From Streptomyces sp. NRRL S-337 (GTDB lineage Bacteria; Actinomycetota; Actinomycetes; Streptomycetales; Streptomycetaceae): 38,871 bases of DNA. Location of the stretch: positions 1-38,871 of the forward strand of contig NZ_JOIX01000072.1 of NCBI RefSeq assembly GCF_000720175.1, written 5' to 3'. Both the position numbers and the translations under genes were made by a program. This document shows, in pieces, positions 6,513-16,020 of the stretch. The notes below the pieces were generated by a model. It did no database searches and was not told the origin of the DNA. It worked only from the letters and a program-made list of their open reading frames with translations. Position 1 is the stretch's first letter. The number at the start of each line of letters is the position of its first letter.

Positions 6513-7713
6513 GGTGCTGGGGACCGCACAGGCGTGGCAGCGGCTGCGGCGGATCCGTACGGAAGGGCAGGCCCGGGCCGCCGGGCTGGTGCGGGACGGC
6601 GACGGCCGGCCGCGCTGGGAGGAGCCCGCCTCGGCCGGCGCCACGGAGCTCGCCGAGCGCTACCTGCCGCTCTGCCTGGCCGGCCCGCGGGTGGCGTTCG
6701 GGCAGTTGGGGCAGAGCCTGGACGGCTTCGTGGCGACCCGCACCGGCGACGCCGACTACGTCACCGGGACGGCCGACCGCCGCCATCTGCACCGGCTGCG
6801 GGCGCTCGCCGACGCCGTGCTGGTCGGCGCGGGCACGGCCGTGGCGGACGATCCGCGGCTGACCGTACGGGCCTGCCCCGGCGACAACCCGGTGCGGGTG
6901 GTGCTCGATCCGCGCGGCCGGGTGCCGCACGGCAGCGGGGTGTTCACGGACCGGGCCGCGCCGACGCTGTGGCTGGTGGGGCCGGACGCCGCGGTGCCGC
7001 CGGACGTAACGGGCGAGGGCGTCGAGGTGCTCCGGCTGCCCGACGCGGCGGCGTTCGCCCCGTCACGGCTGCTCGCGGCCCTGGCGCGCCGCGGCCTGGG
7101 CCGGGTGCTGATCGAGGGCGGCGGGGTGACCGTGTCGCGGTTCGTGCAGGCCGGTGCGCTGGACCGGCTGTACCTCACGGTCGCGCCGGTACTGATCGGG
7201 GACGGCGTGCCCGGCCTGCGGTTCCCCGGGACGACGGTGATGCGCGAGGCGCTCCGGCCGCCGCTGCGGCGCACCCTGCTCGGGGAGGACACCCTCTTCG
7301 AGATGGAGTTGCGGACGGCCGGCGCGGAGGGCGGCGCCCCACCGGGCGCACAGCACCACGACGCCGGGCAGGCTGGCGGCGAAGGCGAGGACGCCGTAGA
7401 CGACGGCGGTGGCCAGGCCCTGCGCGGCGCCCAGCCCGGCGGCGCCGAACGCCCAGGCGGCGACGCCCTCGCGGGGCCCCCAGCCGCCGACGTTCAGCGG
7501 CAGCGCCATGGCGAGCAGGGCGAGGACGACCAGCGGCACCAGCTCGGCGGTCGGTGCGGTGACGCCGACGACCCGGGCGGCCAGGACGAACATGGCGAGG
7601 TAGCCCGCGAGGACCACCGCGGAGGACAGGGCGACACCGAAGCGGACGCCGGGGGCGGCCAGGCCCTGGCGCGCCTCGGTCAGGAAGGTGCCCAGCGCGC
7701 GCCGGACGCGTGA
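6505..7713 (+). CDS. RibD C-terminal-type pyrimidine reductase with a non-conserved antisense tail
   Basis: Residues about 60-272 form a RibD_C/dihydrofolate-reductase-like domain: GQSLDGFVA, LRALADAVLVGAGTAVADDPRLTVR, LIEGGGVTVSRFV and LTVAPVLIGDG. This family reduces the ribosylaminopyrimidine phosphate with NADPH in riboflavin-type pathways (ArfC/RibD reductase). The start ATG lies within the last codons of the creatininase gene, implying coupling. The domain ends near 7320, but no stop occurs until 7713. The extra 130 residues are Gly/Gln/Asp-rich, have no domain character and are antisense to the convergent membrane-protein gene. They look like read-through created by loss of the intergenic region. 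There is no deaminase domain. Confidence 0.85.
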   Translation: MTEVLGTAQAWQRLRRIRTEGQARAAGLVRDGDGRPRWEEPASAGATELAERYLPLCLAGPRVAFGQLGQSLDGFVATRTGDADYVTGTADRRHLHRLRALADAVLVGAGTAVADDPRLTVRACPGDNPVRVVLDPRGRVPHGSGVFTDRAAPTLWLVGPDAAVPPDVTGEGVEVLRLPDAAAFAPSRLLAALARRGLGRVLIEGGGVTVSRFVQAGALDRLYLTVAPVLIGDGVPGLRFPGTTVMREALRPPLRRTLLGEDTLFEMELRTAGAEGGAPPGAQHHDAGQAGGEGEDAVDDGGGQALRGAQPGGAERPGGDALAGPPAADVQRQRHGEQGEDDQRHQLGGRCGDADDPGGQDEHGEVAREDHRGGQGDTEADAGGGQALARLGQEGAQRAPDA

Positions 7714-8256
7714 GGTGCCGGGGCGGCGCCGCAGCCACCGGGCGAGGACCAGCGCCGCGGCGCCCACCGCGGCGGCGGTCACGGCGGCGCCGGGTGAGGC
7801 CAGCGCGCGGACGGCCGGCGCGAGGACCGGGGACGGCCGGGCGAGCAGCACCACGGCCCCGGCGAGCACCAGCACCAGCTGGCCGGCGGTGCGTTCCAGG
7901 ACCACCGCCCGCACCCCGCGGCCCAGGTCGCCGGAGGCCCGGCCGTGCCCCACCGCGCGGTGGACGTCGCCCAGGACGCCACCGGGCAGCGCCGCGTTGA
8001 GGAACAGCGCCCGGTAGTAGTCGGCGACCGCCCGGCCCAGCGGCAGTCGAAGGCCCAGGCCGCGAGCCACCAGACACCAGCGCCAGGCACTGCCGACCGT
8101 GGTCAGCAGGCCGAGTGCGAGGGCCGCGAGCAGCGCTCCGGCGTCGATCCGGCGCAGCCCGTCCAGGAAGGCCCCGGAACCCAGGTGCCACACCAGAGCC
8201 GCCAGGATGCCCGCGCCCGCGAGCAGCCGCAGCAGCGCCCAGCCGCGGCGGTTCAT
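7063..8256 (-). CDS. Lysylphosphatidylglycerol synthase TM-region / flippase-like membrane protein
   Basis: This 397-residue product has 7-8 transmembrane segments over its first 315 residues and the motifs of the UPF0104/LPG_synthase_TM family (YYRALFLNAALPGGVLGDV, VVLERTAGQL, LPLNVGGWGPREG). Such proteins are MprF-type flippase domains without the aminoacyl-transferase part and often accompany glycosyltransferases and lipid-carrier pathways. The ATG overlaps the stop of the upstream methyltransferase as ATGA. The domain should end near 7310, but the frame stays open to 7063. The final ~80 residues are antisense to the convergent reductase and probably not functional. Transported substrate unknown; the context suggests the cluster's lipid-linked or amphipathic product. 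Confidence 0.8.
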   Translation of the reverse strand: MNRRGWALLRLLAGAGILAALVWHLGSGAFLDGLRRIDAGALLAALALGLLTTVGSAWRWCLVARGLGLRLPLGRAVADYYRALFLNAALPGGVLGDVHRAVGHGRASGDLGRGVRAVVLERTAGQLVLVLAGAVVLLARPSPVLAPAVRALASPGAAVTAAAVGAAALVLARWLRRRPGTSRVRRALGTFLTEARQGLAAPGVRFGVALSSAVVLAGYLAMFVLAARVVGVTAPTAELVPLVVLALLAMALPLNVGGWGPREGVAAWAFGAAGLGAAQGLATAVVYGVLAFAASLPGVVVLCARWGAALRAGRPQLHLEEGVLPEQGAPQRRPERLAHHRRPGEPQAGHAVPDQYRRDREVQPVQRTGLHEPRHGHPAALDQHPAQAAARQGREQP

Positions 8257-9110
8257 CCCCCGTCCCCGGGCGGCGGACCGGGCAGCGCCAGCAGGTCGGT
8301 GTGGTGCACGGTCACGCCCAGTTCGCCCGCCGCGCACTCCTCCAGCCGGCGCCCCAGATAGGCCGCCGCCTCCGGTGCCAGCGCGGGCCGCTGGGCGTGT
8401 GCGGCGCCGACCCAGCCGCGCAACCATTCGGCGGTCAGCGCGGACTCCGCGCAGCCGAGCCGCCACGGGCTGGACCGCAACCGCACCGTCCAGCCGTGCC
8501 GTTCGAACGCCGTGACCGCCGCCGCGACCGCGTCCGGACCGAGCAGCCCGCGGTCCCCGTCGGTACGGCGCTGGTGGTCGTTGAAGGCGGCGGCCAGCTC
8601 CGCGTCGAGCGGATCGGGCGGGGTCAGCTCCACCCGTCCGGCAACCGAGAGCGCCAGCAGGACCGGGCAGCCGGCACCCGCGCAGGCCGCCGCGAGCGCC
8701 TCGATCTCGTCGAGGGTGAGCAGATCGAGCAGGGCGGAGGCGGTGACCAGGGAGGTCCCGGCGAGGTCGGCGGCGGTGAGGGCGGTCAGGTCGCCGCGCT
8801 CGGTGGTGGCGGTGACCGGCGTGCCGTCGGCGGCCGTCGCGGGCATCCGGGCGCCGGCCTCGGCGAGCAGCACCGGGTCGTGGTCGTGCAGGATCCAGCG
8901 TTGCGGGCCGGGCAGCCGGACGGCGAGCCAGCGCGCCATGGAGCCGGTGCCGCAGCCCAGGTCGCGGATGGTCAGGCCGGGCGGGCCGGGCCGTCCGGCG
9001 AGCGCTCTGCGCAGCGGACGGAGGAGTTCGGGGGCCCGGGCCGCGGCGTCGGCGCGTTCGCGCAACTCCAGCCAGCGCGGGGCGAATCGGGGGCTGCCGA
9101 CGGCGGTCAA
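8253..9110 (-). CDS. Class I SAM-dependent methyltransferase
   Basis: The product is about 285 residues, with motif I DLGCGTGSMARWLA, an acidic loop LHDHDPVLLAEA after beta-2 and an LLDLLTLDEIEAL segment. The TTG at 9110 overlaps the glycosyltransferase stop as TTGA and has GGAG six nt upstream, so I prefer it. An ATG at 9179 would add 23 residues inside the upstream gene. The stop overlaps the start of the flippase-like gene as ATGA. The acceptor is unknown; the operon suggests a pterin/pyrimidine-derived or glycosylated intermediate. Confidence 0.82.
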   Translation of the reverse strand: MTAVGSPRFAPRWLELRERADAAARAPELLRPLRRALAGRPGPPGLTIRDLGCGTGSMARWLAVRLPGPQRWILHDHDPVLLAEAGARMPATAADGTPVTATTERGDLTALTAADLAGTSLVTASALLDLLTLDEIEALAAACAGAGCPVLLALSVAGRVELTPPDPLDAELAAAFNDHQRRTDGDRGLLGPDAVAAAVTAFERHGWTVRLRSSPWRLGCAESALTAEWLRGWVGAAHAQRPALAPEAAAYLGRRLEECAAGELGVTVHHTDLLALPGPPPGDGG

Positions 9111-10228
9111 CGGCTGCTCCGGGGGTCGTGCCGAAGCCGTTCCAGCGCTTCGGCCAGGCTGTGCGACGTCATCTCCCACCCCTCCAGCATGGCACGCCGT
9201 CCGCGCGCGGCTTCCCGCAGCCGGTGCCGCAGCGCCCGGTCCCCGAGCCAGTCGCCGAGGGCACCGGAGAGCGCCGCGGGTTCCCCGGCGGGGACGAGGA
9301 GGCCGGGCGGGGTGCCGTCGGGGGCCCGCCCGAGGGCCTCCGGTACGCCGTCGACGGCCGTGGCCAGGACGGGAATTCCGCGCGCCAGCGCCTCGGTGAT
9401 CACCATGCCGTAGGTCTCGGCGTACGAGGCGAGCACCAGCAGGTCGGCGGCGGCGTAGTGCGCGGCCAGCTCGGCACCGGTCTGTGGCCCGGCGAAACGG
9501 ATCCGGCCGCCGAGCCCCAACTCATCGACGTGATCCCGCAGTTGGGCGGCGTAACCGGGGTCTTTGCCGGGACCGCCGACGAAGGTGCAGTGCCAGGGCG
9601 GACCGGTGACGGTGGCCAGGGCGTCGAGCAGCCGGCGGTGTCCCTTGCGCGGGGTGAGCGCGGCGACGCAGAGCAGCGCGGTGCCGTGGCCGGTGCCGGG
9701 GGCGAGCGGTGCGGGGTCGGTCCCGGGCCGGGCGACGTGCACGCGGGCGGGCGGCAGGTGATGGTGCGCGGTGAGCCGGCCGGCGGCCCAGGCGCTGGTG
9801 GCCACGACGGCGCCGGCGGCGTGCAGGGCCCGGCGTTCCCGGGCGTCCAGGTCGGCGGCCTCGCGGGGGTCGAGCCCGGTCTCGTCGGCCAGCGGCAGAT
9901 GGACGAGGACGGCGAGCCGCAGCCGGGCGGCCTCGGGCCGCAGGACCTCGGGGACGCCGCAGCCGACCAGCCCGTCGAGGAGGACCACCGCGCCGTCGGG
10001 CAGTTCCGCCAGCAGCCGGGCCAGCTCGGCGCGGTCGGCGGCGGCCGGCCGCGGCCAGGCGCCGGGCAGGGCGTGCGGGCGCACGCGCCACCCCGCCGCC
10101 GGAAGGCCCTGGCACACCCGGCGGTCGTAGGTGTTGCCGCCGCTGGGCGCCGCCGGGTCGCCGACGCCGCCGGGCAGGACGACGTGCACCGTCCGCTCCC
10201 CGGCCGTGGCGGCGCCGCCGCGGGTCAC
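9107..10228 (-). CDS. GT4-family (GT-B fold) glycosyltransferase
   Basis: This 373-residue GT-B glycosyltransferase has an N-terminal Rossmann domain beginning [21 protein letters not shown] (acceptor side) and a C-terminal donor domain with [28 protein letters not shown] and the E-x7-E signature in [20 protein letters not shown]. The fold transfers sugar from a nucleotide sugar to an acceptor; donor and acceptor cannot be read from sequence. The GTG start overlaps the stop of the PTPS-like gene as GTGA, and its own stop overlaps the methyltransferase start, so translation is tightly coupled through the operon. Confidence 0.9.
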   Translation of the reverse strand: MTRGGAATAGERTVHVVLPGGVGDPAAPSGGNTYDRRVCQGLPAAGWRVRPHALPGAWPRPAAADRAELARLLAELPDGAVVLLDGLVGCGVPEVLRPEAARLRLAVLVHLPLADETGLDPREAADLDARERRALHAAGAVVATSAWAAGRLTAHHHLPPARVHVARPGTDPAPLAPGTGHGTALLCVAALTPRKGHRRLLDALATVTGPPWHCTFVGGPGKDPGYAAQLRDHVDELGLGGRIRFAGPQTGAELAAHYAAADLLVLASYAETYGMVITEALARGIPVLATAVDGVPEALGRAPDGTPPGLLVPAGEPAALSGALGDWLGDRALRHRLREAARGRRAMLEGWEMTSHSLAEALERLRHDPRSSR

Positions 10229-10623
10229 AGCGCGCGCTCGTAGGTGGCCCAGGCGATATGTGATTCGTGCAAGGTGACGGATATGCCGGTCAGTTCGCGG
10301 GCGCCCTCGCCGAGGTTTCCGGCCTGCACGCGGTCGGCGAGCCGGTCCGCGATGACCTTGGCCAGCGCCTCCGTCGAGGTGTTGGTGCCGGCGAAGGCGG
10401 GCTCGTCGTCGAGGTTGCGGTAGTTCAGCTCGCCGACCACACCGGCGAGTTCCTGGGTGGCCAGGCCGATGTCCACGACGATGTTGTCGGCGTCGAGCTC
10501 GGGCCGGCGGAAGGTGGCGTCCACGATGAACGTCGCGCCGTGGAGCCGCTGCGCGGGGCCGAACACGGCACCGCGGAAGCTGTGCGCGACCATCAGGTGA
10601 TCGCGGACGGTGATGCTGAACAA
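10225..10623 (-). CDS. 6-pyruvoyl-tetrahydropterin synthase / QueD homologue (SCO6650-like), cysteine-less
   Basis: This 132-residue T-fold protein is close to S. coelicolor SCO6650, whose crystal structure is known as a PTPS homologue with a zinc centre. Zinc-type histidines are visible in MVAHSF and RLHGATF, and the substrate-anchoring Glu is in [13 protein letters not shown]. The whole protein contains no cysteine, so the catalytic Cys of PTPS and QueD is missing and a standard reaction is unlikely. The TTG start has GGAGGA 7 nt upstream, and the stop overlaps the glycosyltransferase start by 4 nt. In context it probably acts on a pterin or a pyrimidine precursor derived from the FAPy branch. 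Confidence 0.9.
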   Translation of the reverse strand: MFSITVRDHLMVAHSFRGAVFGPAQRLHGATFIVDATFRRPELDADNIVVDIGLATQELAGVVGELNYRNLDDEPAFAGTNTSTEALAKVIADRLADRVQAGNLGEGARELTGISVTLHESHIAWATYERAL

Positions 10624-10696
10624 GGCCGTTCCTCCGGTGTGATGTCGGTCTCAGTGACGGTGCGGTGGGGGCGGATCGGGGGCCGGGGCGCGGCGC

Positions 10697-11686
10697 CTAC
10701 CGGCCGTCCGGCGGTGCGTACCGGATGCGGTGGCAGAGCGCCGGGAGGTCGCCGGAGGCGAGCCGGGGCAGCACCTGCGGCAGTTCCTCGAAGGCGGACT
10801 CCCCGGTGATCAGCGCGTCGAAGGCCGGATCGGCGAGGAGTTCGAGGGCGAGCGCCATCCGGTCGGCGTAGCTGCGGCGGGCCCGCCGGGCCGGGGAGAC
10901 GGTGCCGACCTGGCTGCTGCGCACGACCAGCCGGCGGGAGTGGAACGCCTCGCCCAGCGGCAGGCTGACCCGCCGGTCGCCGTACCAGCTCAGCTCCAGC
11001 ACGGTGCCTTCCGGCGCGAGCAGTTCGAGGGCACGGGCCAGTCCTTCCTCGGTGGCGCTGGCGTGCACGACGAGGTCGCAGTCGCCCCGGGCCTCGGCGG
11101 GCAGCGCGAAGTCCACCCCGAGCGCCCGGGCGGTGGCGGCGCGGCCGGGATCGGCGTCGACCAACTGCACCCGCACCGCCGGGTAACGGGCGAGGAGGGC
11201 GGCCACACTGCATCCGACCATGCCGCCGCCGATCACCGCGATCCGGTCGCCGATCAGCGGCCCGGCGTCCCAGAGGGCGTTGACCGCGGTCTCGACGGTG
11301 CCGGCGAGGACGGCGCGGGCGGCGGGCACGGTGTCCGGTACGGGGGTGACGGCGTGGGCCGGGACCACGTAGTGCGTCTGGTGCGGGTACAGGCAGAAGA
11401 CCGTGCGGCCGTGCAGCGCGGGCGGTCCCTCCTCGACGACGCCGACGTTGAGGTAGCCGTATTTGACCGGTGCCGGGAAGTCGCCCTCCTGGTAGGGCGC
11501 GCGCATCGCCGTGTGCTGGCTCTCGGGCACCCCGCCGCGGAAGACCAGGGTCTCGGTGCCGCGGCTCACCCCGGACCAGAGGGTGCGCACCAGCACCTCG
11601 TCGGGCCCGGGCCCGGACAGCTCCGCCGGCCGGATCTCGCCCTGTCCTGGGGCGTTTGTCCAAAAGGCACAAGCGGCGCGCGGCAA
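10697..11686 (-). CDS. Zinc-type alcohol dehydrogenase superfamily oxidoreductase, BchC-like, without catalytic zinc Cys
   Basis: This 329-residue medium-chain dehydrogenase has the N-terminal segment SGVSRGTETLVFRGG where true zinc ADHs have CGxCGxD, so the catalytic Cys ligand is Ser. The SRGTE motif is shared with BchC-like dehydrogenases. KYGYLNVG replaces the usual GHE/GYE zinc region. The nucleotide-binding domain is intact (IAVIGGGMVGCSVAALLA). The TTG start at 11686 has AGGAGG with a 6-nt spacer. It is first in the operon, with a 73-bp gap to the PTPS-like gene. I infer an NAD(P)H oxidoreductase of the pathway, probably not zinc-dependent. Confidence 0.85.
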   Translation of the reverse strand: MPRAACAFWTNAPGQGEIRPAELSGPGPDEVLVRTLWSGVSRGTETLVFRGGVPESQHTAMRAPYQEGDFPAPVKYGYLNVGVVEEGPPALHGRTVFCLYPHQTHYVVPAHAVTPVPDTVPAARAVLAGTVETAVNALWDAGPLIGDRIAVIGGGMVGCSVAALLARYPAVRVQLVDADPGRAATARALGVDFALPAEARGDCDLVVHASATEEGLARALELLAPEGTVLELSWYGDRRVSLPLGEAFHSRRLVVRSSQVGTVSPARRARRSYADRMALALELLADPAFDALITGESAFEELPQVLPRLASGDLPALCHRIRYAPPDGR

Positions 11687-11793
11687 CGGGATCCTCCTGG
11701 ACGCTACGGCGAGGAGTCCTCGATGCTGGGGATCAAGGACGCCGTCACCCTACGCGGCGCCCCCGGACTCCGCCACAGGTCAAGGGAGGCACG

Positions 11794-12588
11794 GTGGCCG
11801 TACAAGAGCACTTCGACACAAGAGCCTTGGGGCCGGACACCACGGCGGGCATGGGCGTGCAGCTGCTGGTGCTGGAGGTGCTGTGCCGGCTGGTCGGGCT
11901 GGGCACCGCGGGATGGCTGACGGGCTCGGCGTTCGCGGTGGTGACCTGGGCGGTGCTCACGCTGGCGCTGCGCCGGTCGTGGACCGGTCCGTTCGGGCCG
12001 GCGAACCGTGTCACGCTGGCCCGGGCGATCCTGGTGGGCGGGGTGACCGCGCTGGTCGCGGACTCCTTCGACCGGCGGGCCCCGGTCGCGGTGCTGACCG
12101 CGCTGGCCACGGTGGCACTGATCCTGGACGCCGTGGACGGCCAGGTGGCCCGGCGCACCGGCACGGCGACGCCGCTGGGGGCGCGTTTCGACATGGAGGT
12201 CGACGCGTTCCTGATCCTGGTGCTGTGCGTGTACGTCGCGATGCCGCTGGGTGTCTGGGTCCTGGCGATCGGTCTGATGCGGTACGCGTTCGTCGCGGCG
12301 TCCTGGCTCTGGCCGTGGTTGCGCGGTGCGCTGCCGCCCAGCATGGCCCGGAAGACGGTGGCGGCGCTGCAGGGCGTCGTGCTGGTGGTGGCCGGTGCCG
12401 GGATCGTGCCGCGGGCGGTGGCCGGCGCTGCGGTGGCCACCGCGCTGGCGCTGCTGGTGTGGTCGTTCGGACGGGACGTCAGGTGGCTGTGGCGGGTGCG
12501 GACGGGGGCTCGGGCGGACTCCGCTACGTGCCCGCGTGCCGTCCCAGATAGACGACCAGTGCGAGGAAGAGCAGCAGCAGGTTCGTGA
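11794..12588 (+). CDS. CDP-alcohol phosphatidyltransferase family membrane enzyme
   Basis: This ~264-residue integral membrane protein carries the complete CDP-alcohol phosphotransferase signature Dx2DGx2ARx8Gx3Dx3D at residues 112-137 (LDAVDGQVARR then PLGARFDMEVD), preceded by GPANRVTLARAIL. The family transfers a phospho-alcohol group from a CDP-alcohol (such as CDP-diacylglycerol) to an alcohol acceptor. GTG at 11794 follows AAGGGAGG. It is divergent from the dehydrogenase operon across about 107 bp and probably shares a regulator with it. The last 20 or so residues lose membrane character and are antisense to a small convergent gene. Acceptor unknown; it hints that the cluster product is membrane-linked. 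Confidence 0.88.
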   Translation: MAVQEHFDTRALGPDTTAGMGVQLLVLEVLCRLVGLGTAGWLTGSAFAVVTWAVLTLALRRSWTGPFGPANRVTLARAILVGGVTALVADSFDRRAPVAVLTALATVALILDAVDGQVARRTGTATPLGARFDMEVDAFLILVLCVYVAMPLGVWVLAIGLMRYAFVAASWLWPWLRGALPPSMARKTVAALQGVVLVVAGAGIVPRAVAGAAVATALALLVWSFGRDVRWLWRVRTGARADSATCPRAVPDRRPVRGRAAAGS

Positions 12589-12919
12589 CGAGGACGGCGA
12601 GCAGGATCCGGCGCAACAGGCCGGTGCGCGGCGGCCGGTGGGTGACCAGCACGGCGCCGGGCAGCCGGGCCAGCTGGAGGCCCGGGCGGAGCGCGGTGGT
12701 ACGCGGGCGCAGCGCGCCGCAGCGCGGGGAGGTGTGGTGACGGGCGGTCGGCTCGGGGCAGCCGCGGCCGTGTCCGCGGGGTCGGTGCAACGGCCCCCGG
12801 GCCGGCGGGCGCCCGCGGCAGGGCCGGGCGGCCCCCGGGCCGGGGGGCGCCGGTATGCAGGTGCGGGAGCGCACCGCCCGCCAGGGCGGCGGTCCCTTAC
12901 GCCGTGCTGCGCCGGACAT
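12524..12919 (-). CDS. Hypothetical small membrane-anchored protein (tentative)
   Basis: The C-terminal 45 residues form a plausible single transmembrane segment (RILLAVLVTNLLLLFLALVVYLG) after a proline/arginine-containing stretch (LARLPGAVLVTHRPPRTG). The N-terminal two-thirds are Arg/Pro/Gly-rich without domain character, so the true start may be much closer to the C-terminus. Its end overlaps the convergent CDP-alcohol phosphatidyltransferase gene by 65 nt. Function unknown; I cannot exclude that it is non-coding. Confidence 0.35.
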   Translation of the reverse strand: MSGAARRKGPPPWRAVRSRTCIPAPPGPGAARPCRGRPPARGPLHRPRGHGRGCPEPTARHHTSPRCGALRPRTTALRPGLQLARLPGAVLVTHRPPRTGLLRRILLAVLVTNLLLLFLALVVYLGRHAGT

Positions 12920-13076
12920 CCGCGCTCACCCGGTCCCGCTGGGGTGTGACCGGGCGCCGCTCATGTCCGCGCCCCTGCCCGGCCCGCACCGCGGGTCTGG
13001 TGTGCCCGTACCGAATCGGCGAAACCGCCCACGCATGGTCCTCCGCGTTCAGGCCGCACGGCCGTCGCGTCATCTG
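12920..13076. other. Intergenic stretch without a recognised gene
   Basis: Together with the doubtful small gene to its left, 12589-13207 is the longest weakly coding stretch in the left half. Open frames here have no domain features or RBS. The only informative element is the AT-rich promoter patch just before the VOC gene. Confidence 0.6.
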
Positions 13077-13106
13077 TTGAATTGCGGATTTCTGCAACTG
13101 TAGACG
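13077..13106 (+). promoter_or_regulatory. Probable housekeeping-type promoter of the VOC gene, with an internal inverted repeat
   Basis: TTGAAT at 13077-13082 and TAGACG at 13101-13106, spaced by 18 nt, resemble a sigma-HrdB promoter. This is the only AT-rich patch in the surrounding 600 bp. The spacer holds an imperfect inverted repeat, TTGCGGA/TCTGCAA (13082-13097), which could be a repressor site. The 5' UTR would be about 90 nt. Confidence 0.42.
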
Positions 13107-13207
13107 ACAGGGGTGCCCGACCTGAATGGGTGGGCCGGACAAACCGGGTGCACGCCCGGCACGCGATCCGGTGGACAGGCCCGCGGCCTCCGCGGATAGT
13201 GACGCGC

Positions 13208-13582
13208 ATGACCTCACTGATACGGCACGTCACCGTCGACTGCACCGATGCCCACCATCTGGCGACCTTCTGGGCGAAGGTGCTGGGCGGTTCGCTGGCC
13301 GAGGACGACTTCCCGGGGGATCCGGAGGCCACGGTCACCACCGCGGCCGGTGCGCTGCTGTTCATCACGGTGCCCGAGGCCAAGGCCGGGAAGAACCGGC
13401 TGCATCTGGATCTGCAGCCGCAGGACCGCGGCCGCGACGAGGAGGTCGAACGGCTGCTGGCGCTCGGCGCGACCCTGGTCGCCGACCACCGCCGGCCCGA
13501 CGGGACGGGGTGGGCGACGATGGCCGACATCGAGGGCAACGAGTTCTGCGTGGAGCGCAGCGCGGCGGAACGCGCGGGCTGA
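13208..13582 (+). CDS. VOC (glyoxalase/bleomycin resistance-like) family protein
   Basis: This 124-residue protein contains two beta-alpha-beta-beta-beta modules: IRHVTVDCTDAHHLATFWAKVLGG at the N-terminus, then NRLHLDLQPQDRGRDEEVERLLALGA, ending WATMADIEGNEFCVER. That is the usual single-chain layout of small actinobacterial VOC proteins (glyoxalase-like domain). Candidate metal ligands are His8, His55-region residues of RLHLDL and the late Glu of GNEFCVE. ATG at 13208 is the first start after the proposed promoter. It is convergent with the UvrA-like gene, separated by a 14-bp palindrome GTCCCCGCGGGGAC. The substrate cannot be predicted; the family includes binding proteins for antibiotics. 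Confidence 0.85.
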   Translation: MTSLIRHVTVDCTDAHHLATFWAKVLGGSLAEDDFPGDPEATVTTAAGALLFITVPEAKAGKNRLHLDLQPQDRGRDEEVERLLALGATLVADHRRPDGTGWATMADIEGNEFCVERSAAERAG

Positions 13583-13631
13583 GCCCCGGATCAACTCCCC
13601 TGTCCCCGCGGGGACGTGCCGGTCCTCGGGC

Positions 13632-15938
<2,307 letters not shown>

Positions 15939-15962
15939 GTCAGCCGCCACCCCTCCTGATAT

Positions 15963-16011
15963 CCTTACACCGTAAAGAGTTCGCCGGGTGACGTTACTTT
16001 ATGGCGTAAGG
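15963..16011. promoter_or_regulatory. Paired TetR-type operators between uvrA-like and tetR genes
   Basis: Two 15-bp arms, CCTTACACCGTAAAG (15963-15977) and CTTTATGGCGTAAGG (15997-16011), are near-perfect inverted copies of each other (13 of 15). Each also contains its own dyad, TTACACCGTAA and TTATGGCGTAA. Centre spacing is 34 bp. The right site overlaps the RBS of the regulator gene (AAGGAG, 16008-16013) and the left site lies just upstream of the UvrA-like gene, so one regulator could repress both. Confidence 0.7.
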
Positions 16012-16020
16012 AGACGGCAA

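Noticed and set aside
13601..13614. GTCCCCGCGGGGAC as a shared terminator of the VOC and UvrA-like genes
   Set aside because: It is a perfect 14-bp palindrome with no loop, too short to support a confident terminator call.
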